Positions 25,106-32,992 of a stretch of 56,743 nt of DNA are shown here, in pieces (the first letter of the stretch is position 1; every line of letters begins with the position of its first letter). This stretch comes from a virus, in IMG/VR virus record IMGVR_UViG_3300024267_000006, positions 1 through 56,743 of that record. One strand, written 5' to 3'. Both the position numbers and the translations under genes were made by a program. The notes beneath the pieces are model-generated. The model made no database searches. It worked only from the letters and a program-made list of their open reading frames with translations, and was not told the origin of the DNA.

Positions 25106-25351
25106 ATGAAAAAGATAATTGGATGGGTATCAGGATTACTAAGAGATGAAAAGGGAACTCCGTCATCTAAAAGATTTATTGGAATTTTAGCAGGTATCAC
25201 ATTATGTGCCGCTTTATTTATTAATCTTTACACAGAATATCCAGTAGAACCTACAATCGTAAACGCAGTCGCAGCAATATGTATTGGTGGACTTGGACTA
25301 GCTTCAGCTGATAAAATATTCGGCAAGAAAAAAGAAGAAACAAAGGAATAA
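25106..25351 (+). CDS. Two-helix membrane protein, candidate holin
   Basis: 81 residues. Basic N-terminus with GTPSSKRFIGILAG, two hydrophobic helices (about 24-43 and 52-70) and a charged Lys/Glu tail. Size, topology and its own late promoter-like box fit class II holins. A cell-wall-active gene (25913) lies two genes downstream. No sequence family proves this. Confidence 0.55.
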   Translation: MKKIIGWVSGLLRDEKGTPSSKRFIGILAGITLCAALFINLYTEYPVEPTIVNAVAAICIGGLGLASADKIFGKKKEETKE

Positions 25352-25361
25352 ATTTAATTAA

Positions 25362-25901
25362 ATGGAATTTAGTTTAGACAAAGTTATATCTGAAGAATAT
25401 CGGGCTATGATTCAGGAAAATACTAAAGATATGCCATGGGGTGGAGCTGTAATAAGCTCTGTTCCTAAGATATATGAATATGCTTTAGAATATGACTGTA
25501 AATCAATTTTAGATTATGGTTCAGGAAAATCAGATTTTTTTAACACATTAAACGAATCATATCCTGATCATCAATTTAAGGTAAATCAATATGAACCCGC
25601 TAGGCCTGAATTCGAAATGGATCCAGAAGCAAGTGACATGACAGTTTGTGTTGATGTAATGGAACACATAGAACCAGAAAAATTAGAAGCAGTTTTAGAT
25701 CACATTGCAGATAAAACTAATAAGATCTTATATTTTAAAGTATGTATGTTGCCTTCTCATAATAAATTTAAAAATGGGCAGAATCTACATTTAATAATAG
25801 AAAATAAAGATTTTTGGTTAGATAAATTATCAAAATATTATAACTTAGATAATATTATTGTTGCACCTGGACATGTTTGGGGATTAGCAATAAAAAAATA
25901 A
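25362..25901 (+). CDS. SAM-dependent methyltransferase (class I)
   Basis: 179 residues. Motif I ILDYGSGKSDF (about 49-59), an acidic residue after the second strand (VNQYEPARPEF) and CVDVMEHIEPEKLEAVL are the class I signature; NLHLI near the end recurs in a second methyltransferase at 39132. Substrate unknown; small-molecule or sugar methylation is likely, since no target-recognition domain is present. Confidence 0.8.
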   Translation: MEFSLDKVISEEYRAMIQENTKDMPWGGAVISSVPKIYEYALEYDCKSILDYGSGKSDFFNTLNESYPDHQFKVNQYEPARPEFEMDPEASDMTVCVDVMEHIEPEKLEAVLDHIADKTNKILYFKVCMLPSHNKFKNGQNLHLIIENKDFWLDKLSKYYNLDNIIVAPGHVWGLAIKK

Positions 25902-25912
25902 ATATACTTAAT

Positions 25913-26521
25913 ATGAGTTGTTACACTAGAGAACAAATAGAAGAAGTAATGAAAGCCAAAGGCTACAAATACTTCACAGGAGGAGACTACGATGTTAATA
26001 TCATTGGAGTAAGAAACTCAGAAACTAAAAATAAGGTAACAAATAAATTTGATGACTGTTTAACATTATCTTATAAAATAGATGGTGAATGGCAGTTTCA
26101 TTGCTTTCCATGTACTACCGATCCTGGAACACATTGGGTAGAGAATGTACTAAATAAAAATGGAGTAGCGATACTTAAACCGGGTCAATATAGAGGTTCT
26201 CATAAATTAAGATTACATGCTGGTAAATATTTAGCTTTAGGGCAACAAAAACCAGTTAAAGTATATCGAGACAATAATAGAGATGACAAATATGATTTGT
26301 TAGAAGAAAATGTACATGAAGGTATTTATGGAATTAACATTCATAGAGCTACAAGCAGAGCAGGTGGAAAATCTACACAAGTAGATAAATGGTCTGCAGG
26401 ATGTCAAGTTATTGCCGATAATGATGATTGGCATGAATTCTTAGATATTTGCCAAATCGCTAGAGAAAAATGGGGTAACTCTTTTACTTATACTTTAATT
26501 GATTCAAGCGATATTTCTTAA
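25913..26521 (+). CDS. L,D-transpeptidase-like (YkuD-fold) cell-wall protein
   Basis: 202 residues from ATG 25913 (an in-frame ATG at 25877 overlaps the previous gene). The second half carries GINIHRAT (H144) and KWSAGCQVI (S161, G163, C164), the His ... S-x-G-C catalytic pattern of YkuD-like L,D-transpeptidases. Such proteins in phages may cut or remodel peptidoglycan. No signal peptide, so a holin would be needed for access. Family assignment by motif only. Confidence 0.55.
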   Translation: MSCYTREQIEEVMKAKGYKYFTGGDYDVNIIGVRNSETKNKVTNKFDDCLTLSYKIDGEWQFHCFPCTTDPGTHWVENVLNKNGVAILKPGQYRGSHKLRLHAGKYLALGQQKPVKVYRDNNRDDKYDLLEENVHEGIYGINIHRATSRAGGKSTQVDKWSAGCQVIADNDDWHEFLDICQIAREKWGNSFTYTLIDSSDIS

Positions 26522-26547
26522 ACTTTTTTGAAAATAAATCACCAGGA

Positions 26548-26586
26548 TTTTTTTATATCAATTATTTTTGGTATATTAGTACTGTA
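26548..26586 (+). promoter_or_regulatory. Putative early/middle promoter, copy 4 (drives an RNA gene)
   Basis: TTTTTTTATATC, 10 nt, GGTATATTAGTACTGTA. It is followed directly by a gene-free structured region. Confidence 0.6.
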
Positions 26587-26885
26587 ATTGTGGCTGAGAG
26601 CTTGATCACTCTCTCGAACATTAAGGGCCTGATGGCAACGCGACCACCCTTAATGACAGTTACATCGGACAGACGCCAGGTGAAAAAGTAAATTTATGGC
26701 AATGTGGGAACTCAGTTCGCTGAGGTCGGTCAATCATAGGGAATACCGTTTAAAACAAAAATAGAGCCTGGTACCTACGCAACTTAAGAACGTGGGAATT
26801 GGTTAATTGAAGGTTCGACTCCTTCTCTGTTCGCAAAATATAAATCCGGAAACTAATTTGAAAATAATTAGCTCCGGATTTTTTT
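26586..26885 (+). ncRNA. Stand-alone structured RNA with tRNA-like 3' domain
   Basis: A 430-nt gap without genes holds an RNA unit with promoter-like element and terminator. The 5' part has GAGAG/CTCTC and a perfect 9-bp helix (26619-26627 with 26647-26655). The 3' part has an acceptor-like helix GGACAGA/TCTGTTC (26667-26673, 26826-26832), CCAGG/CCTGG, a UUCG-capped hairpin CTCAG-TTCG-CTGAG, CCTACG/CGTGGG, and a T-arm-like GAAGG-TTCGACT-CCTTC next to the acceptor strand. It is too short and lacks an evident tag frame for a tmRNA. Function unknown. Confidence 0.65.
26842..26885 (+). terminator. Rho-independent terminator of the tRNA-like RNA
   Basis: AAATCCGGA (26842-26850) pairs with TCCGGATTT (26873-26881), with inner CTAATT/AATTAG, and is followed by T's. 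The T run is shared with the next promoter-like element. Confidence 0.85.
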
Positions 26886-26921
26886 ATGTCAAATATTTGT
26901 GGTATATTAGTAGTATACTAA
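26879..26921 (+). promoter_or_regulatory. Putative early/middle promoter, copy 5
   Basis: TTTTTTTATGTC, 10 nt, GGTATATTAGTAGTATACTA. It overlaps the preceding terminator's T run. The transcript would begin with the small hairpin GAGGT-TACT-ACCTC (26924-26937). Confidence 0.65.
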
Positions 26922-26954
26922 TGGAGGTTACTACCTCACTAAAACCAATAAAAA

Positions 26955-27179
26955 ATGATCAGATCAAAAAAACCTAAATCAGAAATCGTTATCGACTTAA
27001 CAGGTCCACAAGGAAATGCATTTAATTTAATAGCACTTGCTAAGAATTTTGGAAAACAAATCGGCATGAGTGATTCTTATATTAAAGAGATCCAAGAAAA
27101 AATGATGTCAGGTGATTATGAAAATCTAATTCAGGTATTTGATAATGAATTTGGTTCAGTTGTAATTTTAGAAAGATAA
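26955..27179 (+). CDS. Small hypothetical protein
   Basis: 74 residues: basic start (MIRSKKPKSEIVIDLTGPQG), helical middle, acidic end. The phrase DLTGPQGNAFNLIALAK is seen in small phage proteins of unknown role. First gene of a probable early operon running to about 27.8 kb. Confidence 0.7.
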   Translation: MIRSKKPKSEIVIDLTGPQGNAFNLIALAKNFGKQIGMSDSYIKEIQEKMMSGDYENLIQVFDNEFGSVVILER

Positions 27180-27180
27180 T

Positions 27181-27294
27181 ATGAAAGCACAAGATCTTAG
27201 ACACCATTTAGCCAGATTAGAAATGATGATGGCAGAAGAAAGAGGAATTAACTTAAGCTACGAAGAAGCTTTAAATATAATAGACAAATCATAA
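27181..27294 (+). CDS. Tiny helical protein
   Basis: 37 residues, MKAQDLRHHLARLEMMMAEE and ending NIIDKS. The ATG follows the previous stop by one base and its stop overlaps the next start (TAATGA). Confidence 0.5.
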   Translation: MKAQDLRHHLARLEMMMAEERGINLSYEEALNIIDKS

Positions 27295-27809
27295 TGAGAA
27301 AAGCACCAAACACAGTTGATCATCAAGAATGGAACGAACAGTTCTTACCAATTATGTGGGCTTTTGTTCAGAGTTATCAAGCATCTAAAAATGATTTCTT
27401 AAAGAAGAAAATCAAAGAAGCTCTTAAGCGTACTATTTATAAGTGGACAGATTTACCACCTAAATATGTTTCTACAGAGATTATAAGACTTTTTGAAGAG
27501 AACGGTATTGAAGAAGATCCATTTAATCTTATATACACTGACCGTAAAATGTTGGGTAGAGATGAGGATGGTAAAACTATTATGTTATGGGAACACACAA
27601 CAACAAATCACGAAACTTATCAAACATTTGTTAAGTGTCAATCTCAAGAAGAATTAAAAGAAGCAATGTCAAACCACACTGGAGTTTGTTGGATTACTCG
27701 CGAAGAGGACAACATACTTAATAAGAGTGGATTTAGATCAAACAGAGAAGAAGGTTGGGAAGCGGTTTATGAAAAATGCGGTATAAACGTAATTGTTCGT
27801 AACTTTTAA
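27294..27809 (+). CDS. Hypothetical protein
   Basis: 171 residues, with Trp-rich N-terminal helices (EWNEQFLPIMWAFVQSYQ) and no recognisable catalytic motif. Its last codons, coding IVRNF, coincide with the start of a duplicated promoter cassette also found, non-coding, at 21761. Confidence 0.7.
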   Translation: MRKAPNTVDHQEWNEQFLPIMWAFVQSYQASKNDFLKKKIKEALKRTIYKWTDLPPKYVSTEIIRLFEENGIEEDPFNLIYTDRKMLGRDEDGKTIMLWEHTTTNHETYQTFVKCQSQEELKEAMSNHTGVCWITREEDNILNKSGFRSNREEGWEAVYEKCGINVIVRNF

Positions 27810-27834
27810 AAATAAACAGCAAAAAGCTTTCCCC

Positions 27835-27868
27835 GTTAAAATAAAAGTGGTATATTAGTACTGTAATT
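27835..27868 (+). promoter_or_regulatory. Putative early/middle promoter, copy 6 (variant)
   Basis: GTTAAAATAAAAGTGGTATA then TTAGTACTGTAATTA, the sister of the element at 21801. Confidence 0.55.
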
Positions 27869-27889
27869 AAAAAGCTAAAAATAAAAAAC

Positions 27890-28282
27890 ATGTCAAAAAT
27901 TCCAAAAATTTACAAGCACGGCATCGAGATCACTAAACCTTGGTCAAGAGAGATGTATAAATATAATCAAGAAGTTTCTTCTCATATGATTAAAGAAATT
28001 GAATTTGCTATTAATGCGCTTAGCGATTTAGATACAGCTAAAACACTAGGTAAGATTATCATGTCATCAGGATATGGTTATGGTTTTACTTTAGAATCTA
28101 TCAAAGAAGATCTTCTAAAAAATATCGATGGCATCGAAACATGGTGGTTAAACGAAATTTGGGATGATTTAATCATATCTAATTTTGTACAGCCTAATTT
28201 TGGTGAAGGCAATGAAGTATTTCACATCATTGGATTTGAATCAAAAGAAGAGATTAAAGAATTAAGAGCTAAATTTGCATAA
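27890..28282 (+). CDS. Hypothetical protein
   Basis: 130 residues, MSKIPKIYKHGIEITKPWSR with an acidic C-terminal half. No motif recognised. First gene after a promoter-like element, followed by two tiny genes and DNA ligase, so likely an early replication-time gene. Confidence 0.7.
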   Translation: MSKIPKIYKHGIEITKPWSREMYKYNQEVSSHMIKEIEFAINALSDLDTAKTLGKIIMSSGYGYGFTLESIKEDLLKNIDGIETWWLNEIWDDLIISNFVQPNFGEGNEVFHIIGFESKEEIKELRAKFA

Positions 28283-28283
28283 T

Positions 28284-28457
28284 ATGAAAAAGCTAAAATC
28301 AAGATTGCTGACTTACCTATTTACAGATTGGGTAAAAACTGAAGAAGATGTTGAAACTTTGATCATGACAAGAAATATGATTGAGCAACGTAAAAATAAA
28401 ATTGTTGGCCACACGCCTGTTATGGGTTTTAGAAGCCACTTAAATAACGATTTATAA
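28284..28457 (+). CDS. Small basic protein
   Basis: 57 residues from ATG 28284: MKKLKSRLLTYLFTDWVKTE, then a helical stretch and GHTPVMGFRSHL. An earlier in-frame ATG (28275) would overlap the previous gene. No family recognised. Confidence 0.6.
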   Translation: MKKLKSRLLTYLFTDWVKTEEDVETLIMTRNMIEQRKNKIVGHTPVMGFRSHLNNDL

Positions 28458-28458
28458 T

Positions 28459-28572
28459 ATGAGAAAAATAAAATCAATTGTACAAAATATAGATAGCGTA
28501 GATATTGTATTAACCGTAGCCTTTGGATTATACATGATTCTACTAGTTAGTAATCTTTTAAAAATGATATAA
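28459..28572 (+). CDS. Tiny single-span membrane protein
   Basis: 37 residues, MRKIKSIVQNIDSVDIVLTV with one hydrophobic helix (about 16-34, IVLTVAFGLYMILLVSNLL). Directly upstream of DNA ligase. Confidence 0.5.
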   Translation: MRKIKSIVQNIDSVDIVLTVAFGLYMILLVSNLLKMI

Positions 28573-28574
28573 TT

Positions 28575-29870
28575 ATGAGAACAGATTTCCAATTAATACA
28601 TGATTTCGTTGAAGTTTCAAATTCAACTAATTCAAACACAGACAAAATAAATGTCTTAAAAGAATATAGTCAATATGAATCGGTTAGAAATGCGCTGTAC
28701 TACACATATAATACATATCTTCAATATGGTGTAACTTCAGCAAACTGTAAAAAGAATTCAGATTTGTTAGGTCATCCTAATACTTATGGTGATTTCTTTC
28801 TTTTACTTAATGATCTGAATGACAGAGTAGTCACTGGTCACAACGCAATTGCTAATGTTAATCGATATGTTAGAGAAAATCCACTATTCGAGGATTTAAT
28901 CTGGAACATTCTGGATCGTAATCTTAAGACAAGATCAACTGCATCTACTATTAATAAGGCAATTCCTAATCTTATCCCAACATTTGATGTTGCATTAGCA
29001 AAAGCATTTGATGAAAAAACTCAAAAGAAAGTTGATTGGAATGATGGATGGCAAGTTAGTCGTAAATTAGATGGATGTCGATGTATTTGTATTATTGATG
29101 GTGATGGAGAACCTAAGTTTTTCTCAAGATCAGGAAAAGAATTCTTAACACTTGATAATTTAAAACCAGAGTTGAGAGCATTGAATCTTTCCAATATGGT
29201 TTTTGATGGAGAGATTTGTATGTTAGATGAAAACGGAGATGAGGATTTCCAAAATATTATTAAAGAAATTAAACGTAAAGATCACACTATTGAAAATCCA
29301 TATTATTGGATGTTTGATTTTCTAACTCTTAAAGAATTTCAAGATAAAACTAGTTTGACTACATTTAATGAGCGTATTAATAATCTATATAATATTGTTG
29401 AAGATGGACATCAATTTATTGGAGTTCTTGAGCAATTAGACTGTGATGATGAAGTATTCTCTAGAATGATGGATATGTCAAAAGAAGGTGGATGGGAAGG
29501 ACTTATGTTACGTAAGAACACTGCATATAAAGGTAAAAGATCTGATGAGGTTCTTAAAGTAAAACAAATGCACGATGAAGAATATATTGTAGTTGGTGTA
29601 GAAAACGACATTCAAAGAGTTATTGTTGATGGCGCAGAAGTTTCTGAATTAATGTTAAAGAATATTATTATAGAACATAAAGGAAATCCTGTTCAAGTTG
29701 GAAGTGGTTTTAATCATGATCAAAGACGTCATTATTTTCAGAATCCAAATGAAATAGTTGGGAAACAAGTTACTATCCAATACTTTGAAGAAACAACAAA
29801 TATGAATGGTACTAATTCACTAAGATTTCCTGTAATTAAAGCTATTTATGAAACTACTAGAGACTTTTAA
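28575..29870 (+). CDS. 30: ATP-dependent DNA ligase, gp30-like
   Basis: 431 residues (T4 gp30 has 487). The adenylation motif SRKLDGCRC places the nucleophilic Lys at residue 164. FFSRSGKEF (motif Ia/III region), VFDGEICML (motif III), WMFDFLTL, EGLMLRKNTAYKGKRSDEVLKVK (motifs IV-V) are all present, followed by an OB-fold. Seals nicks in replication and repair. The N-terminal domain (1-150) is divergent. Confidence 0.93.
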   Translation: MRTDFQLIHDFVEVSNSTNSNTDKINVLKEYSQYESVRNALYYTYNTYLQYGVTSANCKKNSDLLGHPNTYGDFFLLLNDLNDRVVTGHNAIANVNRYVRENPLFEDLIWNILDRNLKTRSTASTINKAIPNLIPTFDVALAKAFDEKTQKKVDWNDGWQVSRKLDGCRCICIIDGDGEPKFFSRSGKEFLTLDNLKPELRALNLSNMVFDGEICMLDENGDEDFQNIIKEIKRKDHTIENPYYWMFDFLTLKEFQDKTSLTTFNERINNLYNIVEDGHQFIGVLEQLDCDDEVFSRMMDMSKEGGWEGLMLRKNTAYKGKRSDEVLKVKQMHDEEYIVVGVENDIQRVIVDGAEVSELMLKNIIIEHKGNPVQVGSGFNHDQRRHYFQNPNEIVGKQVTIQYFEETTNMNGTNSLRFPVIKAIYETTRDF

Positions 29871-29914
29871 AAAATGAATAGATACTATTAGAGTATTGAA
29901 AAACATTTAATATT

Positions 29915-30520
29915 TTGAAGATATTTGTAGCGCCACCTAAAGGCCTAAAAGAAAAGGAAATGTATATTAATTGGATTAAATCTGAAGGATTCGATCCAAT
30001 CATTCTGGATCTTAGGTACAAAAATCTTGATGCACCACTACTTTTATGTGGAGGAGCAGATATTGGCAAAAATATAGAAAGAGATCAAAAAGAATTACAT
30101 TGGATAGAATTAGCCATAGAATGTGAACAGCCAATAATTGGAATTTGTAAAGGTATGCAAATTTTAAATTATTATTTTGGAGGAAAGGTTGAAGATTTAT
30201 TAGAAAGAGTTGTTGAATTTCACCAAAGCGATGTTTTCTCTGAAGATGTTGATCATAGTGGAAAACAATCACAATATCATTACGTAAAAGATCTAGAAGA
30301 TGGTATGTTTGAAGTTAATTCAAGACATCACCAATGGTGTTCAAAGATAGCACCTAATTTTAAAATAACATGTATGTCATTTGATGGATATTATATTCCT
30401 GAGGCAATAGAGGACGAAGAAAAGAAAATCCTTGCAGTTCAATGGCACCCAGAACGAGAAGAGTGTGCTGTGAATTACAATCTGTTTAAATATGTGAAAC
30501 AATATAGATTTAAACGATAA
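29915..30520 (+). CDS. Class I glutamine amidotransferase-like hydrolase
   Basis: 201 residues starting at TTG 29915 (MKIFVAPPKG). The catalytic triad is visible: GICKGMQ nucleophile elbow (Cys near 79), HHQ pattern, and VQWHPEREE with catalytic His and Glu near 180-182. The layout resembles the PuuD/gamma-glutamyl hydrolase subfamily. Such enzymes either deliver ammonia to a partner synthetase or cleave gamma-glutamyl amides; no synthetase domain lies next to it. Confidence 0.8.
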   Translation: MKIFVAPPKGLKEKEMYINWIKSEGFDPIILDLRYKNLDAPLLLCGGADIGKNIERDQKELHWIELAIECEQPIIGICKGMQILNYYFGGKVEDLLERVVEFHQSDVFSEDVDHSGKQSQYHYVKDLEDGMFEVNSRHHQWCSKIAPNFKITCMSFDGYYIPEAIEDEEKKILAVQWHPEREECAVNYNLFKYVKQYRFKR

Positions 30521-30547
30521 AATAAATATAAAAAATAGTTATAATTT

Positions 30548-31186
30548 ATGAAAATACCTAAGAAAATTCATCAAGTTTGGATTGGAGAAAAAGAGCCACC
30601 AGCATGGTGTGTGAAATTTGGAGAAGAGATGCAAGCCATGCATCCTGATTGGGAATATACATTATGGACACATGATATGGTCTTTAATGATGTCTATAAA
30701 AATGATAAGTTTTTACAAAATTATATAACAGAGCCAGAAGTTTATAAATGGGCTTTTATTGCAGATAGAGTTAGAATACTTATACTTAGAGATTATGGTG
30801 GAGTTTACTGTGATTTAGATGCAAAACCTATCAGACCATTTGATGAATGTTTAGCACACCTTTCACCACAACACACATTCTTTGCAGGTATGAAACCTAC
30901 ACAAGAAAATAACACATTAATAGATTGTACAGTTTATGGTTCTGCACCAAATAGTAGAGTTATTAATGAATGTTTAGAATGTTATGGAGATAATATTTAT
31001 TGGGCACATGGATGTAAGACATTTAATAATCAGATTATCAAAACAATGGACACTGATGTTGCATTATTTGGATATGAATGGTTTTACGATGATAAAGTAA
31101 CTGATAAAACAATAGTATTACATGACGTCGAAGAAACAAGATTGTTCTCTTGGGTGGATGGCGATAAATATAAGAAAAACTGGTAA
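30548..31186 (+). CDS. DXD-type glycosyltransferase (GT32-like)
   Basis: 212 residues. IPKKIHQVWIGEKEPPAW at the start and ADRVRILILRDYGGVYCDLD (about 72-91) with its DLD metal site are the signature of sugar transferases with a DXD motif (Gly_transf_sug type). Retains the WVDGD end. Likely modifies surface glycan or glycosylates virion/DNA; substrate unknown. Confidence 0.85.
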   Translation: MKIPKKIHQVWIGEKEPPAWCVKFGEEMQAMHPDWEYTLWTHDMVFNDVYKNDKFLQNYITEPEVYKWAFIADRVRILILRDYGGVYCDLDAKPIRPFDECLAHLSPQHTFFAGMKPTQENNTLIDCTVYGSAPNSRVINECLECYGDNIYWAHGCKTFNNQIIKTMDTDVALFGYEWFYDDKVTDKTIVLHDVEETRLFSWVDGDKYKKNW

Positions 31187-31189
31187 AGA

Positions 31190-31444
31190 ATGTACGGACA
31201 ATCAATAGAAAATTCATATCAATTATTATCTGGAGGTGCAACACTTGAACAATTATTAGTGTATTTGTCCTTTATAATTGTTGAAGAAGGTCAAGAATTT
31301 CCTGATGATATGATGCCAGTATTTTTTATAGAACCCGATGCAACACCAACTGAAGATGATTTAGATGAAATGATTTCATATTTTGAGAAACAAGAAGAAT
31401 ATGAAAAGTGTTTATATCTAAAGGAATTCAAACATAAATTATAG
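31190..31444 (+). CDS. Small acidic hypothetical protein
   Basis: 84 residues with many Glu and Asp, MYGQSIENSYQLLSGGATLE, ending in a basic KEFKHKL. Follows the glycosyltransferase by 3 nt. No family recognised. Confidence 0.65.
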   Translation: MYGQSIENSYQLLSGGATLEQLLVYLSFIIVEEGQEFPDDMMPVFFIEPDATPTEDDLDEMISYFEKQEEYEKCLYLKEFKHKL

Positions 31445-31449
31445 TATTT

Positions 31450-31460
31450 GATATATAATA
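31450..31460 (+). promoter_or_regulatory. Putative late promoter before the CCA-adding gene
   Basis: GATATATAATA immediately upstream of the ATG at 31462. Very short spacing, so either a near-leaderless transcript or a chance match. Confidence 0.3.
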
Positions 31461-31461
31461 C

Positions 31462-32631
31462 ATGAGATTAGTAGAATCATTTAAAAATTTTAAGCTTTTA
31501 TTAGAAGCCAACAATTCTCTTAAATTAAATGTTCCAAAGGATATTTTAGAATTGCATAAACTATTTAAACAAAATGGCAAGGAATTGTTTATTGTGGGTG
31601 GTGCAGTGAGAGATGCATTGCTAGGTAAAAAGCCAAAGGATTTTGATTTGGCAACTGATGCGTTTCCTGCAGAAGTTATAGATATTGTTACTAACGCTGG
31701 TTACTCAACTACTGGAGAAGTTGGTCATCAATTTGGAGTAGTTATTGTAAATGTACCTTCGGATCCAGCGGGTGTTGAGATTGCAACATTTAGAGAAGAT
31801 GTTGGAAAGGGAAGAAGACCAGATGCAGTAGAATATTCTACAATTGATAAAGATGTATTAAGAAGAGATCTAACAATTAATGCACTATTTTATGATATGG
31901 GCAGAAAAGAGATTGTAGATTTAGTTGGAGGTTTAGATGATATAAAAAACTCAAAAATTAGAACAGTTGGTGTCGCCGCAGATAGATTTGCAGAAGATCC
32001 ACTTAGAAAATTAAGGGCGTTGCGATTTGCAGGTAGAACAGGATCAAAATTAGAAAAAGAAACTGCAGATGCTATTTTAATCGATAATAGTTTAGAAGGT
32101 ATTAGTTCTGAAAGAATTAGAGATGAATTTAAGAAATCTATTGTTTCTGCAAAATCAGCAAAGAGTTATTTAAACATGGTATCAGAATTTAATTTGTGGT
32201 CAATCATGTTTCCATCTTTACAAATTAACGAAAAGTTTATTAACACTAACAATTGGATAGTACAGATTGCAATTCTATTTAGTAATAATGATAATGATAC
32301 AATACAGAAGGAATTAAATAAAGCATCGTTTACAAACGGTGAAATTGATTCAATATTATTCCTAAAGAGTTTAATGACGTTTGATATAAATGATGTATTT
32401 AATTTACATAAACAATATATGAAGATTCAAATATCTTCTAAATTAGACACCAAAACTATTCTAGAATTTGCAAAAATTAATAAACTCGACACTAAAACTT
32501 TAAAAGTGTTCTTTAAATATAAACCATCAACCAAAGGTGGAGATGTCATGAAAAAGTTTGGCTTAAAAGGATCTGCAATATCCGATAAGATCAATCAAAT
32601 AGAAGCAGAGAAGTTCAGAAGTCTTATTTAG
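31462..32631 (+). CDS. cca: CCA-adding tRNA nucleotidyltransferase
   Basis: 389 residues of the class II nucleotidyltransferase family. GGAVRDALLG (46-55), the catalytic DFDLATD (60-66), RRDLTINAL (134-142) and AEDPLRKLRALRFA (177-190) are all intact; an N-terminal 20-residue leader is extra. It adds or repairs the 3' CCA of tRNAs. It makes sense here because six of the phage tRNA genes (Ser, Leu, Glu, Thr, Gly, Ala) do not encode CCA. A poly(A) polymerase activity cannot be excluded from sequence. Confidence 0.9.
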   Translation: MRLVESFKNFKLLLEANNSLKLNVPKDILELHKLFKQNGKELFIVGGAVRDALLGKKPKDFDLATDAFPAEVIDIVTNAGYSTTGEVGHQFGVVIVNVPSDPAGVEIATFREDVGKGRRPDAVEYSTIDKDVLRRDLTINALFYDMGRKEIVDLVGGLDDIKNSKIRTVGVAADRFAEDPLRKLRALRFAGRTGSKLEKETADAILIDNSLEGISSERIRDEFKKSIVSAKSAKSYLNMVSEFNLWSIMFPSLQINEKFINTNNWIVQIAILFSNNDNDTIQKELNKASFTNGEIDSILFLKSLMTFDINDVFNLHKQYMKIQISSKLDTKTILEFAKINKLDTKTLKVFFKYKPSTKGGDVMKKFGLKGSAISDKINQIEAEKFRSLI

Positions 32632-32651
32632 ATCAAATAAGTATTTTACAA

Positions 32652-32660
32652 GATATATAC
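32652..32660 (+). promoter_or_regulatory. Putative late promoter
   Basis: GATATATAC, about 37 nt before the ATG at 32698, in a 66-nt gap. Confidence 0.4.
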
Positions 32661-32697
32661 ATTGTAGCATTATGCATAAAAAATACATTGTTATACA

Positions 32698-32991
32698 ATG
32701 GCAAAAGAATTAAATGAAGACAGCGGAATTAAAGTTAGTGTAAAAACACTAATCGCAATAGCTGTGGCAATCACAACAGTGGTAAGTTTTTGGTTCGCAT
32801 TCCAAGCTCAACTCGATGATATGAGAGATGAGATAGAAGCAGCTAAAACTCTACCAGCTCCTAACATTTCTAGAACTGAATATGAACTCAAAGATGAGTT
32901 AGTACGTTCTACAATATTAAATACACAAGAAGATGTAGAAGAAATGAAAGAGGATTTAAAGGCAATTGAAAAACATCTTCGTAACAGATAA
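32698..32991 (+). CDS. Membrane-anchored coiled-coil protein
   Basis: 97 residues. After a polar N-terminus, one membrane helix (LIAIAVAITTVVSFWFAF, about 18-35), then an acidic coiled coil with IEKHLRNR end. The topology and its place directly before exported proteins suggest a spanin-like or envelope role (inference). Confidence 0.65.
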   Translation: MAKELNEDSGIKVSVKTLIAIAVAITTVVSFWFAFQAQLDDMRDEIEAAKTLPAPNISRTEYELKDELVRSTILNTQEDVEEMKEDLKAIEKHLRNR

Positions 32992-32992
32992 C

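Noticed and set aside
26586-26885. tmRNA or TPP/SAM riboswitch
   Set aside because: GGCTGAGA and GATGGCAAC fragments recall riboswitch cores and the 3' end recalls tmRNA, but the remaining conserved elements and a tag frame are missing.
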